A stretch of DNA of 11,908 bases. Source: Desulfobacterales bacterium. GTDB taxonomy: Bacteria > Desulfobacterota > Desulfobacteria > Desulfobacterales > JAUCGF01. The stretch is taken from positions 1 to 11,908 of the forward strand of contig JAOZRC010000098.1 in assembly GCA_029940345.1 (NCBI GenBank). Direction: 5' to 3'. Positions 4,216-11,908 of this stretch are shown here, piece after piece. Position numbers and translations under genes: made by a program. Each line of letters begins with the position of its first letter. The stretch's first letter is position 1. Under the pieces are notes generated by a model. The model did no database searches, was not told the origin of the DNA, and saw nothing but the letters and a program-made list of their open reading frames with translations.

Positions 4216-6252
4216 ATGCGCACTGATTTCGGCTATTTTGAAGAAGAGAAGCTCGGCAAACCTTATGATATTCAACTGTTAAGGCGATTTTATCCGTTTG
4301 CGCGGCCTTATAAGCTCTGGTTTACGGCTTCGATTCTTTTGATAATTGTGATCACGTTGCTGGAACTGGTGCTTCCTTATCTTACCAAAATTGCGATTGA
4401 CCGCTACATTATTCCCAAAGAAGTGCTAACAACGGCGTCCCCTGCCACTTCGCAAAAAAATACTTCTGACCCAAAGTCAACCCGATTTTTCACCGTTGAT
4501 CTGTCGAATTCGGAACACCAAAAAATTGTTGCAGCGCACCCCTGGATATTTGACATTCACGGCTCGGTTGCACGAATCACCTTTGATGATTTGGTTAATT
4601 TGAAAACCGATGAATTGGTTTTATTGCGCCATAGAGATCTCAGTGGGATCAATCGCATAGTGATCGTTTTTTTGATTTTGGTTGCCGGTATTTTTATTCT
4701 CAATTTTATTCAAATTATGGTGATGGAAACTGCCGGCCAACGCATTATGCACGATCTACGGATGCAGCTTTTCACCCATACTCAGCAGTTATCAACCTCT
4801 TTTTTTAACCGTAATCCGGTGGGCCGTCTTGTCACCCGGGTGACCAATGACATCCAGAATATGCACGAACTGTTTACCTCCGTCATCAAATTTGTATTTA
4901 AAGACCTCTTCCTGCTTGCAGGGATAACAATTGTACTCATCAATATCAATTTTCGGTTGGCCCTGGTTGCATTTACCGTGATTCCGCTTGTAATTATCAT
5001 TTCCTTTCGTTTTTCCGGACAGGCGCGCCAGGTATTCCGTGATTTACGCGTGAAGGTCGCCCAGATCAATACGCGCTTTGCGGAAACGATCAGCGGTATT
5101 AAAGTTATCCAGCTTTTTTTACACGAAAACGCCAACTACCGTGAGTTTAAAAGACTGAATCATGCCAACTACCTGGCTGGAATGCGGCAAATTCGTGTTT
5201 TTGCGATTTTTATGCCGTTGATTGAGTTGCTGGGCTCCTTTGTTTTGGCGATGATTATCTATTATGGTGGCGGGCGGGTTTTAAGCAACCAGGTCAGTTT
5301 GGGAGAGTTGGTTGCTTTTATTACCTATATCAAAATGTTCTTCAGGCCGATTCGGGACCTGGCTGACAAATACAATATTATGCAAAATGCGATGGCATCC
5401 GCGGAGAGGATTTTTCTGCTTTTAGATAAAGGTGTGACAACATCCGGAAGCGGTGTTTCATCAACATCTGAACCGCAATTAATCAATTCCGCCCGATTGG
5501 CGTCAACGGATACAAAGTTTTTAAGGAAAATCAATAAAATTGAGTTTGACAATGTGTCTTTTGAATATGTTGCTGATGAAAACGTGCTTGATGGCGTGAG
5601 CTTTACGATCCGATCCGGCGAGACTGTGGCTATTGTCGGCCCGACCGGTTCCGGTAAAACCACATTGATTCACCTGGTAACCCGTTTTTATGATCCGGTT
5701 GAGGGACGAATACTTGTGAATGATTCCGATATAAGCATGTTTGAACCCGCCCTGGTAAGATCAAAAATCGCTTTAGTGATGCAGGAGCCGTTTCTGTTTT
5801 CGGGATCGATTCGTGATAATATTATTAACGCCCGGACATCTCTGTCTGAACGCCAATTGGCCCGAATTGCAGCCGCTTCGAATCTGTCATCTCTGATAAA
5901 CAATTTGCCCAACGGTTTGGATACGGTTTTATCAGAAGGCGGAGCCTCGCTTTCCAGCGGAGAACGCCAACTGATTTCCATTGCCAGAGCCTTTGCCGTC
6001 GATCCCGATATGATTATCCTGGATGAGGCCACTTCATATATTGACTCGCAAACCGAACAAAAGATTCAGCAGGCCATTCTGACTTTAATGCAAAATCGGA
6101 CTTCGCTGGTAGTCGCGCATCGACTGACAACCGCCAGACAGGCGGACAACATTATTGTCCTTAACAAAGGGCGTATCATTGAGCAGGGCAATCATGATGA
6201 ACTGATCAAAGTAAGGGGGGGTTACTATAAGATGAATCAATTGCGGGTATAA
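4216..6252 (+). CDS. ABC exporter half-transporter, MsbA/LmrA type
   Basis: A 678-residue fusion of a membrane domain and an ATPase domain that would dimerise to export lipids, drugs or peptides across the inner membrane. Counting from M at 4216: TM1 about 35-58, TM2 about 146-170, four more helices to about 370, then the ATPase. Walker A GPTGSGKTT is at 475-483, Q-loop Q523, signature LSSGE 579-583, Walker B MIILDE 599-604 and switch H635; all are intact. An insertion of about 80 residues between TM1 and TM2 (about 64-144) makes it longer than the usual 580-600. The frame is open to ATG 4168 (694 residues), but those 16 residues precede the MRTDFGYFEEEKLGKPYD beginning that I regard as the family start; the ribosome binding site is weak at both. 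No second half-transporter is adjacent, so a homodimer is likely. Substrate unknown. Confidence 0.9.
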   Translation: MRTDFGYFEEEKLGKPYDIQLLRRFYPFARPYKLWFTASILLIIVITLLELVLPYLTKIAIDRYIIPKEVLTTASPATSQKNTSDPKSTRFFTVDLSNSEHQKIVAAHPWIFDIHGSVARITFDDLVNLKTDELVLLRHRDLSGINRIVIVFLILVAGIFILNFIQIMVMETAGQRIMHDLRMQLFTHTQQLSTSFFNRNPVGRLVTRVTNDIQNMHELFTSVIKFVFKDLFLLAGITIVLININFRLALVAFTVIPLVIIISFRFSGQARQVFRDLRVKVAQINTRFAETISGIKVIQLFLHENANYREFKRLNHANYLAGMRQIRVFAIFMPLIELLGSFVLAMIIYYGGGRVLSNQVSLGELVAFITYIKMFFRPIRDLADKYNIMQNAMASAERIFLLLDKGVTTSGSGVSSTSEPQLINSARLASTDTKFLRKINKIEFDNVSFEYVADENVLDGVSFTIRSGETVAIVGPTGSGKTTLIHLVTRFYDPVEGRILVNDSDISMFEPALVRSKIALVMQEPFLFSGSIRDNIINARTSLSERQLARIAAASNLSSLINNLPNGLDTVLSEGGASLSSGERQLISIARAFAVDPDMIILDEATSYIDSQTEQKIQQAILTLMQNRTSLVVAHRLTTARQADNIIVLNKGRIIEQGNHDELIKVRGGYYKMNQLRV

Positions 6253-6309
6253 TTGTATCATTGTGTAAAATAGAATGTACTTTTAGTTTTTGAAAATGAA
6301 AGGAGTAAA

Positions 6310-7302
6310 ATGAAAAGGACACAAATTATTATCAGCGTAATATGTTTGGTGTTAAGTATGATGACAAATCCGGTTTATGCCGGCGAAACATCTGGAAAAC
6401 TGGCTTTGCAGGGCTATCTTCTTTCCTGGAATGAGGGTCTTGCCAAAGAGCGGATTGTGGCATTTGTGGAATCGGCGTCGGATCCGGCCAGCAAAAATTT
6501 TATACCACGGGAACAGCGCCGCGCTTTTTTTGATATGGATGGAACACTATTGTGTGAAAAACCGGACTATATCGAAGTTGCGGTTACCAAGCAACGTCTG
6601 AAAGAAAAAGCTTTAGCCGATCCTTCTCTGGCTGGCAACGGCGTTTATAAAGCCGCATCCGATAACGATGATGCGTATCTTTACAAGCATGTTAAAGAGG
6701 CCATTGCGGAAGCCTTCGGAGGCGAAACGTTGCGTTTTTATATTAACTATTGCCGTAATTTCCTTTACACGCAAAAACATCCCCGTTTTCAACGTCCTTA
6801 TGTTGAGTTGTTTTACGTCCCCATGCTTGAATTGACGGACTATTTACGCGGACATGGGTTTAGAATTTATGTCGTTTCAACGTCACAACAGGAATTCATC
6901 CGAAGTATCGCACGCGATGTTTTAAAAATTCCTGACGAGCAGGTTATCGGCACAATGATCGGGTTTGAGTTGCAGAATATGGAAAAAGATGAACCGCCCG
7001 TTTTTGTCAGAAAAGAAAATTATTTCAGTCCTTATAATGCCGATGAGGAAAAAGTGGTGCGGATGCGTGAGCGCGGCGTTATGCCGTCTGTTTTCGCTTT
7101 CGGGAATTCCGGCGGTGATCTGGCTATGTTAGATGCCACTGCCGACAGCGGTTTGCCCGGTTTGGTCTGTATCCTGGATCATGACGATTCGGAGAGAGAA
7201 TATGAATATCACAAGAAAAAACTTTTAAAGACCGCCCTGGAAAGAAACTGGAATGTTGTCAGCATGAAAAATGACTTTCGTGTGGTTTTTCGAGGGCACT
7301 AG
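6310..7302 (+). CDS. exported HAD-superfamily phosphohydrolase
   Basis: A 330-residue protein with a signal peptide (MKRTQ, a hydrophobic core, then VYA with cleavage expected after residue 24), so it probably acts in the periplasm. HAD motif I is FFDMDGTLL with nucleophile D75 and acid/base D77. Motif II is VVSTS (188-192). Motif IV is FGNSGGD, with D270. The lysine of motif III is probably in the FVRKENYF region. The stretch between motifs I and II is long (about 110 residues), consistent with a helical cap that selects the substrate. Family members hydrolyse phosphate esters; the substrate is not evident. AAAGGAG at 6299-6305 is a strong ribosome binding site. The S66 peptidase gene begins five bases after the stop, so the genes are likely co-transcribed. 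Confidence 0.85.
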   Translation: MKRTQIIISVICLVLSMMTNPVYAGETSGKLALQGYLLSWNEGLAKERIVAFVESASDPASKNFIPREQRRAFFDMDGTLLCEKPDYIEVAVTKQRLKEKALADPSLAGNGVYKAASDNDDAYLYKHVKEAIAEAFGGETLRFYINYCRNFLYTQKHPRFQRPYVELFYVPMLELTDYLRGHGFRIYVVSTSQQEFIRSIARDVLKIPDEQVIGTMIGFELQNMEKDEPPVFVRKENYFSPYNADEEKVVRMRERGVMPSVFAFGNSGGDLAMLDATADSGLPGLVCILDHDDSEREYEYHKKKLLKTALERNWNVVSMKNDFRVVFRGH

Positions 7303-7307
7303 TAAAT

Positions 7308-8219
7308 ATGCGTGTAAATAATTCGAAAGTTAGAATTCCCGCGCGACTCGAATTGGGCGACACCATCGGTATGGTAGCCCCTTCAAGCCCTTTTGATCAC
7401 CAGGCTTTTCAACTCGGCATAGCCGTTTTGGAAAAGAAAGGCTTTCGGGTGACAGTTCCTGACAACCTATTTTCAGAAAAAGGGTATCTGGCGGGTTCTG
7501 ATAAGCAACGTGCTTTACAGTTGAATGACAGCTTCGCGAATCCTGCGATAAAAGCGATTCTCTGCGCCAGGGGAGGGTTTGGCGCGTTGCGTATTTTGCC
7601 ATTTTTGGATTATGACCTGATCAGTCGCAATCCGAAAATATTGATCGGCTTTAGTGACGTAACGGCCTTGTTAGCCGTATTATATTTCAAGTGCCACCTG
7701 ATGACGTTTCACGGTCCGGTGGCAACCAGTCTCGGATGTGCACCATCAGAAACCCAAAACGCCTTTTTTAAAGCCATTTTAGGCAAAGGCGCACTTCAAA
7801 TCAAGTCACCGCAACCGATCTGTCTTAATCCCGGAATCGTTACCGGCCCGCTGGCAGGCGGTAATTTAACCACATTATGCCATCTTGTGGGCACTGCGTT
7901 TGCGCCGGATTTAAGTGATCATATTCTTTTGTTGGAAGATCGGGGCGAAGCGACCTATCGCATTGACCGGATGCTCTTCCACATGAAATTGGCGGGCTGT
8001 TTTGATAACCTGGCCGGTTTGGCCTTGGGAACATTCGAAGGGTGTGGCCCGACAGAGTCTGTTTATACAATTGTAAAAAATATTTTCAAAACCAAAGATA
8101 TACCGATAGCAGGCGGTTTTGAAATAGGGCATGGAACGCAAAATTTGACGGTTCCTCTAGGTGTCCGGGTTGAATTTGACGCATCCCACGGTTTACTGAC
8201 GTATGATCAATTCAATTGA
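7308..8219 (+). CDS. ldcA: LD-carboxypeptidase, peptidase family S66
   Basis: A 303-residue cytoplasmic enzyme that removes the terminal D-alanine from tetrapeptides of recycled muropeptides. The family's catalytic triad is visible: S116 in IGFSDVTALL, E210 in LLLEDRGEATYRIDRML and H275 in EIGHGTQN. The opening LELGDTIGMVAPSSPF and the CARGGFGALRILP segment are also characteristic. The length is typical (about 300) and there is no signal peptide. The start ATG 7308 is five bases after the HAD stop, with GAGGG at 7292-7296 as a distant ribosome binding site. The 3' end overlaps the next gene by 17 bases. Sitting just upstream of mreBCD it fits a role in cell-wall recycling coordinated with growth. 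Confidence 0.9.
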   Translation: MRVNNSKVRIPARLELGDTIGMVAPSSPFDHQAFQLGIAVLEKKGFRVTVPDNLFSEKGYLAGSDKQRALQLNDSFANPAIKAILCARGGFGALRILPFLDYDLISRNPKILIGFSDVTALLAVLYFKCHLMTFHGPVATSLGCAPSETQNAFFKAILGKGALQIKSPQPICLNPGIVTGPLAGGNLTTLCHLVGTAFAPDLSDHILLLEDRGEATYRIDRMLFHMKLAGCFDNLAGLALGTFEGCGPTESVYTIVKNIFKTKDIPIAGGFEIGHGTQNLTVPLGVRVEFDASHGLLTYDQFN

Positions 8220-9312
8220 AAATGTACATCATTTGATGCATCAGGCTGTGAAAGATGGCATTTTCCCAGGGGCTGTCCTCCTGGTTGCAAAAGCCAATTC
8301 AATTTATTTTCACGAATCCTATGGATGTGCGAATCTTTTTACTGGCTGCAAAATGGCAACGGACACCGTGTTTGACCTGGCATCTTTGACTAAACCGCTG
8401 GCCACCGCTCTGGCTGTTATGGAACTGGTCAGAAACGATCGGCTGTGTTTGGATATGCAACTGGGAAGCCTGCTGAATCCTTTCAAAGCGACGCCAAAGG
8501 CTTCGATAACCATCAAACAGCTTCTGTGCCATAACTCCGGTCTTCCGGATTACGTACCTTATTATAAAGGTGTGAGCCAATATCCGGTTTTACAAAGAAC
8601 TGACGCTTTACGAGAATGTCTTGTGCGGGAGGCGCTCCTTTATCCGACCGGAAGCCAGGTCTTGTACAGTGATCTGGGGTTTATGATTTTACGTTGGGTG
8701 GTTGAAACTGTCGCCAAACAGCAGTTGGATCTGTTGGTGGAAGGGACCATTTATAAGCCATTGGGAATTAATGATCTTTTTTTTATAAAGATTGATAAGA
8801 AGCAGCCCGTTAAAGATCGTTCAGAGCGTCTGTTTGCGGCTACTGAGCAGTGCCCCTGGCGCAATACCGTTTTACAAGGCGTTGTGCATGATGAAAATGC
8901 CTATATGGTCGGAGGGGTGGAGGGGCATGCAGGGTTGTTTGGCACTGCTGAAGCGATTTACGCACTTTTAAACGCACTTTTAACCGCTTTTCATCGAAAT
9001 TCCAAGACGGTTTTTTTTTCATCGGAACTGGTGCGTCTTTTTTGGCGGCCTTGCGGAAATGGTATGAGAACCCTCGGTTTTGATCGCCCTTCCGCCAAAG
9101 GATCAAGCAGTGGTCGCTATTTTTCCCCTCATAGTGTCGGTCATCTTGGTTTTACAGGGACATCTTTCTGGATGGAACCGGCATCCGGGATTATTATTAT
9201 TTTGTTAACCAACCGTGTTCATCCCCGCAGAACCAATAACAAGATAAGAATGTTTCGACCACAATTGCACGATATGATAATGAAACAGATCAAAGAGGGT
9301 GCCTATAAATAA
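8203..9312 (+). CDS. serine hydrolase of the class C beta-lactamase/esterase family
   Basis: A 369-residue protein of the AmpC-like penicillin-binding fold. Visible motifs are S61-L-T-K64 (SxxK, nucleophile and base), Y155-S-D157 (YxN-type motif, here with D) and GHLGFTG around H314-G316, which replaces the KTG box. This set is typical of esterase or peptidase relatives of beta-lactamase (EstB-like, D-aminopeptidase-like) rather than true resistance enzymes. No signal peptide is apparent, so it is probably cytoplasmic, unlike AmpC. The start ATG 8203 lies inside the ldcA 3' end (17-base overlap); ATG 8236 is an alternative that would remove the overlap and still keep the domain. Coupling to ldcA suggests a shared substrate pool, perhaps muropeptide-derived peptides; this is inference. 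Confidence 0.85.
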   Translation: MINSIENVHHLMHQAVKDGIFPGAVLLVAKANSIYFHESYGCANLFTGCKMATDTVFDLASLTKPLATALAVMELVRNDRLCLDMQLGSLLNPFKATPKASITIKQLLCHNSGLPDYVPYYKGVSQYPVLQRTDALRECLVREALLYPTGSQVLYSDLGFMILRWVVETVAKQQLDLLVEGTIYKPLGINDLFFIKIDKKQPVKDRSERLFAATEQCPWRNTVLQGVVHDENAYMVGGVEGHAGLFGTAEAIYALLNALLTAFHRNSKTVFFSSELVRLFWRPCGNGMRTLGFDRPSAKGSSSGRYFSPHSVGHLGFTGTSFWMEPASGIIIILLTNRVHPRRTNNKIRMFRPQLHDMIMKQIKEGAYK

Positions 9313-9340
9313 AAGAGGCTATTTTTTTCTTGTAATGCGA

Positions 9341-9368
9341 TTGACTTTGTCATATTCTAAAATATTTA
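9341..9368 (+). promoter_or_regulatory. possible promoter of the mre operon
   Basis: TTGACT (9341-9346) is followed after 16 bases by TATTTA (9363-9368) in the 118-bp gap before mreB, placing a start about 55 bases upstream of the ATG. A second candidate, TTGACG (9392-9397) with CATAAA (9414-9419), would start too close to the ribosome binding site. The gap is AT-rich. No convincing terminator for the upstream genes is seen. Confidence 0.35.
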
Positions 9369-9430
9369 ATATTAACTGAGTTGATACAAACTTGACGATT
9401 AATTAATTCAAAACATAAAGATGAGGGGCT

Positions 9431-10471
9431 ATGAGTTTTTTTGACAGGGCTTTAGGAATTTTTTCCACCGATTTGGCGATTGATTTAGGCACCGCCAATA
9501 CACTGGTTTACGCTCGCGGAAAAGGAATCGTTCTGAGCGAACCTTCGGTGGTTGCGGTTCGTCTGGATAGGTCTGATAAGAACAAAGTGTTGGCAGTCGG
9601 CTCTGAAGCTAAGAAAATGCTAGGGCGCACACCCGGTAATATTATCGCCATTCGTCCGATGCGCGATGGCGTAATCGCCGATTTTGAAGTGACCGAGGCA
9701 ATGCTCAGGCATTTTATCCATAAAGTACATAATCGACACACTTTTGTGCGTCCGCGCATTATTATTGCCGTTCCGTCCGGAATCACCCAGGTGGAAAAAA
9801 GAGCGGTCAAAGAGTCGGCCGAATCGGCGGGCGCCCGCGAAGTCTATCTGATAGAGGAGCCCATGGCCGCTGCCATTGGCGCCGGACTTCCGATTACAGA
9901 GCCCACCTGTAACATGGTGGTGGATATGGGCGGCGGGACAACCGAAGTTGCGGTTATTTCGCTGGCCGGTATTGTTTTCAGCCGGTCTCTGCGTGTTGCG
10001 GGTGACAAGATGGACGCTGCTATTCAGCAATACATTAAAAGAAAGTATAATCTTTTGATCGGCGAACGCACATCCGAAAAAATAAAAATGGAAATTGGCA
10101 ATGCGTATCAGGATGAAGAAGAAAATGAAACCATGGAAATAAAAGGCCGTGATCTGGTTTCAGGCATCCCCAAAATTCTGACGATTGATTCTGAAGAGGT
10201 GCGTTTATCAATTTCCGAACAGATTGACGCTATTATGGAAACAATTAAAATTGCGTTGGAGCAAACACCGCCCGAATTGGCCGCAGATATTGTTGACCAG
10301 GGGATTGTGCTCACCGGCGGCGGCGCGCTGTTGAAAAATTTGGATAAACTTATTCGGGAAAAAAGCGGTCTGCCCATCACAATTGCTGAGAATCCACTGG
10401 ACACAGTGGCGGTGGGTTGCGGCATGACGTTAGACAATCTGGATATGCTGAAGCAAGTTGTGATTAAATAA
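9431..10471 (+). CDS. mreB: rod shape-determining actin homologue MreB
   Basis: A 346-residue, full-length MreB. It forms ATP-dependent filaments on the inner face of the inner membrane that orient lateral wall synthesis. Nucleotide-binding motifs are phosphate-1 [11 protein letters not shown] (D18-G20), phosphate-2 [13 protein letters not shown] (D165-G167) and the adenosine motif [12 protein letters not shown] near residues 293-304. The N-terminus [11 protein letters not shown] is an amphipathic membrane-binding helix typical of Gram-negative MreB. GAGGGG at 9423-9428 is the ribosome binding site for ATG 9431. It is the first gene of an mreBCD operon; mreC begins four bases after the stop. 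Confidence 0.97.
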   Translation: MSFFDRALGIFSTDLAIDLGTANTLVYARGKGIVLSEPSVVAVRLDRSDKNKVLAVGSEAKKMLGRTPGNIIAIRPMRDGVIADFEVTEAMLRHFIHKVHNRHTFVRPRIIIAVPSGITQVEKRAVKESAESAGAREVYLIEEPMAAAIGAGLPITEPTCNMVVDMGGGTTEVAVISLAGIVFSRSLRVAGDKMDAAIQQYIKRKYNLLIGERTSEKIKMEIGNAYQDEEENETMEIKGRDLVSGIPKILTIDSEEVRLSISEQIDAIMETIKIALEQTPPELAADIVDQGIVLTGGGALLKNLDKLIREKSGLPITIAENPLDTVAVGCGMTLDNLDMLKQVVIK

Positions 10472-10475
10472 GCGG

Positions 10476-11324
10476 ATGTTTTCAAGAAAAGGGGTTATCC
10501 TTGTTTGCGTTATTGTACTGGTAGCGCTCAATATTATGGTGATTGCCTTTATTGGCCAAAATTACCACCCCACCGGCGGTCCGGGACCGGTCGGACTTTA
10601 TTTAATCGCTCCTTTTCAAAAAGCTGCTACGAATATAATCGCCTTTACCAAAGATGTGTGGCGCCACTATTTTTTTCTTGTGGCGGCAGCTAAGGAGAAT
10701 AATCGACTCAAAAAGGAACTGCGTGAGGCCCTTAAAAGTAATCAGCAGCGGATAGAAATTGAACTGGCTAATAAACGTCTACGCGCCTTGTTGAATTTTA
10801 AAAAAAATGTCAACCGGCATGTGATTACGGCGGAAGTGATCGGTAAGGACCCCTCACGCTGGTATAAAACCGTTATTATCGATAAGGGCAAGGCGGATGG
10901 TGTTGTCAAAGGAAGCGCAGTGGTGGGGCCATCGGGCATTGCTGGCCAGGTGATCGAAACGCTGGGCCAATACTCCAAAGTTCTGTTGATGATCGATCGT
11001 AACAGTTCGGTTGATGCGGTTGCTCAAAAAAAAAGAGCGCGTGGAATTGTTAAAGGTGACGGAGGCAATCAATGTCGTTTTGAATATGTTTTAAGAAAAC
11101 ATGATATCCAGGTGGGGGATGTTATCGTCACCACCGGTATGGATGGCGTTTTTCCTAAAGGACAAGGCGTCGGCTATGTTTCCGGTGTCGTTAAACGCAA
11201 CTCCGGCGAGTTCCAGGAAATTACCATTACGCCATATGTCGATTTTGAAAATGTGAATGAAATGATGGTTTTGCTAAATCCCATCGCGCGCAATGCGTTT
11301 GGTTCCTTTCGGGAAAATCCATGA
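10476..11324 (+). CDS. mreC: rod shape-determining protein MreC
   Basis: A 282-residue protein with a short cytoplasmic N-terminus, one membrane helix (about residues 7-27), a charged coiled-coil helix (about 71-108, AKENNRLKKELREALK) and a periplasmic double beta-barrel domain. The recognisable core runs from VITAEVIGKDPSRWYKTVIID through GVVKGSAVVGPSGIAGQVIE and VGDVIVTTGMDGVFPKG. MreC connects MreB and MreD to the transpeptidase PBP2 and activates wall elongation. The start is four bases after the mreB stop with little Shine-Dalgarno, suggesting translational coupling. The 3' end overlaps mreD by four bases (ATGA). Confidence 0.95.
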   Translation: MFSRKGVILVCVIVLVALNIMVIAFIGQNYHPTGGPGPVGLYLIAPFQKAATNIIAFTKDVWRHYFFLVAAAKENNRLKKELREALKSNQQRIEIELANKRLRALLNFKKNVNRHVITAEVIGKDPSRWYKTVIIDKGKADGVVKGSAVVGPSGIAGQVIETLGQYSKVLLMIDRNSSVDAVAQKKRARGIVKGDGGNQCRFEYVLRKHDIQVGDVIVTTGMDGVFPKGQGVGYVSGVVKRNSGEFQEITITPYVDFENVNEMMVLLNPIARNAFGSFRENP

Positions 11325-11815
11325 GATACGTCTGGCAATTCGGCTTGGGACTTGTTTTGATTATCTCGCAGACCTCAATATTGCCCTATTTCAAAGTATT
11401 TAACAATATTTATGATCTGCTTTGCCCGTTAGTGATTTATATCGGCCTGTTTCAGCCGGTTCGCCAAGGCATTCCGGTTATCTTGTTGTATGGCTTTTTA
11501 ATGGATACTCTTTCCGGAGCGCCTCCGGGGTTTTACCTGACGACCTATGTCTGGCTGTTTATTTACGCGATTGCATTATTCCGTTTTATGCATCTGAACA
11601 ATAAACTTATCTGGCCGCTTATTGTCGCTTTGGGCGTTGTGGTTGAAAATTGTCTGAATTTAGGTGTCATAGCGATTTTGACCCCATCGTGGAGATTTAG
11701 TTTCACTATTGTCTGGCAAATTGCATGGCAAGTTGTATGGGCTATCGGAGCAACGCCATTGTTATTCGCCTTATTCAACCGGGTTTATGCTTATAAAAAT
11801 AGAGAAACCGGCTGA
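11321..11815 (+). CDS. mreD: rod shape-determining membrane protein MreD
   Basis: A 164-residue inner-membrane protein with about five or six hydrophobic segments, the usual size of MreD. The family signature is LYGFLMDTLSGAPPGFYLTTYVWLF (about residues 57-80), containing the conserved D of the GF..D..SG motif. It completes the MreBCD complex and binds MreC and PBP2. Its ATG overlaps the mreC stop codon (ATGA), a sign of coupled translation. The C-terminal tail is basic and hydrophilic (YAYKNRETG). Confidence 0.93.
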   Translation: MRYVWQFGLGLVLIISQTSILPYFKVFNNIYDLLCPLVIYIGLFQPVRQGIPVILLYGFLMDTLSGAPPGFYLTTYVWLFIYAIALFRFMHLNNKLIWPLIVALGVVVENCLNLGVIAILTPSWRFSFTIVWQIAWQVVWAIGATPLLFALFNRVYAYKNRETG

Positions 11816-11829
11816 CAGCCAGTCCTATT

Positions 11830-11908
11830 GTGTTTAAGAAAAAGATTTTGGGTTCGATACATTTTGATTCATCCCTTACCCGAAAACAATATCTTAAAAG
11901 CTATATAT
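11830..11908 (+). CDS. possible start of the next gene, cut by window edge
   Basis: A GTG at 11830 opens a frame to the end of the window (26 codons: MFKKKILGSIHFDSS...LKSYI), 14 bases after the mreD stop. In most Gram-negatives mreD is followed by mrdA (PBP2), whose N-terminus is a short basic cytoplasmic tail before one membrane helix; this fragment is basic enough but too short to identify. No clear Shine-Dalgarno is seen. The start could also lie elsewhere. Confidence 0.3.
   Translation, partial: MFKKKILGSIHFDSSLTRKQYLKSYI

Noticed and set aside
9313..9335. Intrinsic terminator after the serine hydrolase
   Set aside because: There is a run of seven Ts, but the preceding sequence can form only a 5-bp AT-only stem, so termination is not convincing.

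Overview
The window reads as a piece of a Gram-negative, probably deltaproteobacterial (Desulfobacterota-like) chromosome. It has a cell-shape locus (mreB-mreC-mreD) preceded by genes for envelope and peptidoglycan processing, with an AT-richer accessory region upstream. The phylum is inferred from protein style and gene order. No rRNA, tRNA or other marker is visible, so it is tentative.

Layout. Bases 1-1710 hold almost no intact gene. Instead there are large nested palindromes (130-325 and 534-673), a ribosome binding site leading into an 11-codon ORF (761-793), a likely gene remnant on the minus strand (797-1108), and a MITE-like insertion (1523-1636) with a perfect 8-bp target duplication that lies inside an older inverted-repeat element (1462-1690). 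Bases 1711-3338 carry two toxin-antitoxin-like pairs. The first is a small helical protein plus an AbiEii-type nucleotidyltransferase. The second is a PIN-domain toxin plus a Phd/YefM-like antitoxin, in the unusual toxin-first order. The right arm of the 1462-1690 element recurs alone at 2585-2623, between the pairs. A second copy of the MITE termini (3382-3518) closes the accessory block.

Bases 3561-11908 look like ordinary chromosome, all on the plus strand. In order they encode a five-helix membrane protein, an MsbA/LmrA-type ABC exporter half-transporter, an exported HAD-family phosphohydrolase, an S66 LD-carboxypeptidase, a class-C beta-lactamase-like serine hydrolase, MreB, MreC, MreD, and possibly the first codons of another gene cut by the window edge. 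The HAD, S66 and serine hydrolase genes are tightly spaced or overlapping and probably form an operon. The mre genes form another (a 4-nt gap, then a 4-nt overlap).

How the genes work together. The right half fits envelope biogenesis: MreB filaments with MreC and MreD position the elongation machinery, the LD-carboxypeptidase recycles muropeptides, and the serine hydrolase may act on peptides or esters of similar origin. The left half looks like a landing zone for small mobile palindromes and defence or addiction modules. The most notable local signal is the promoter of the PIN toxin. A near-consensus sigma70 promoter has its -10 box inside a perfect 12-bp palindrome and is placed so that transcription would begin at, or within one base of, the toxin ATG, while the antitoxin has a strong Shine-Dalgarno sequence.
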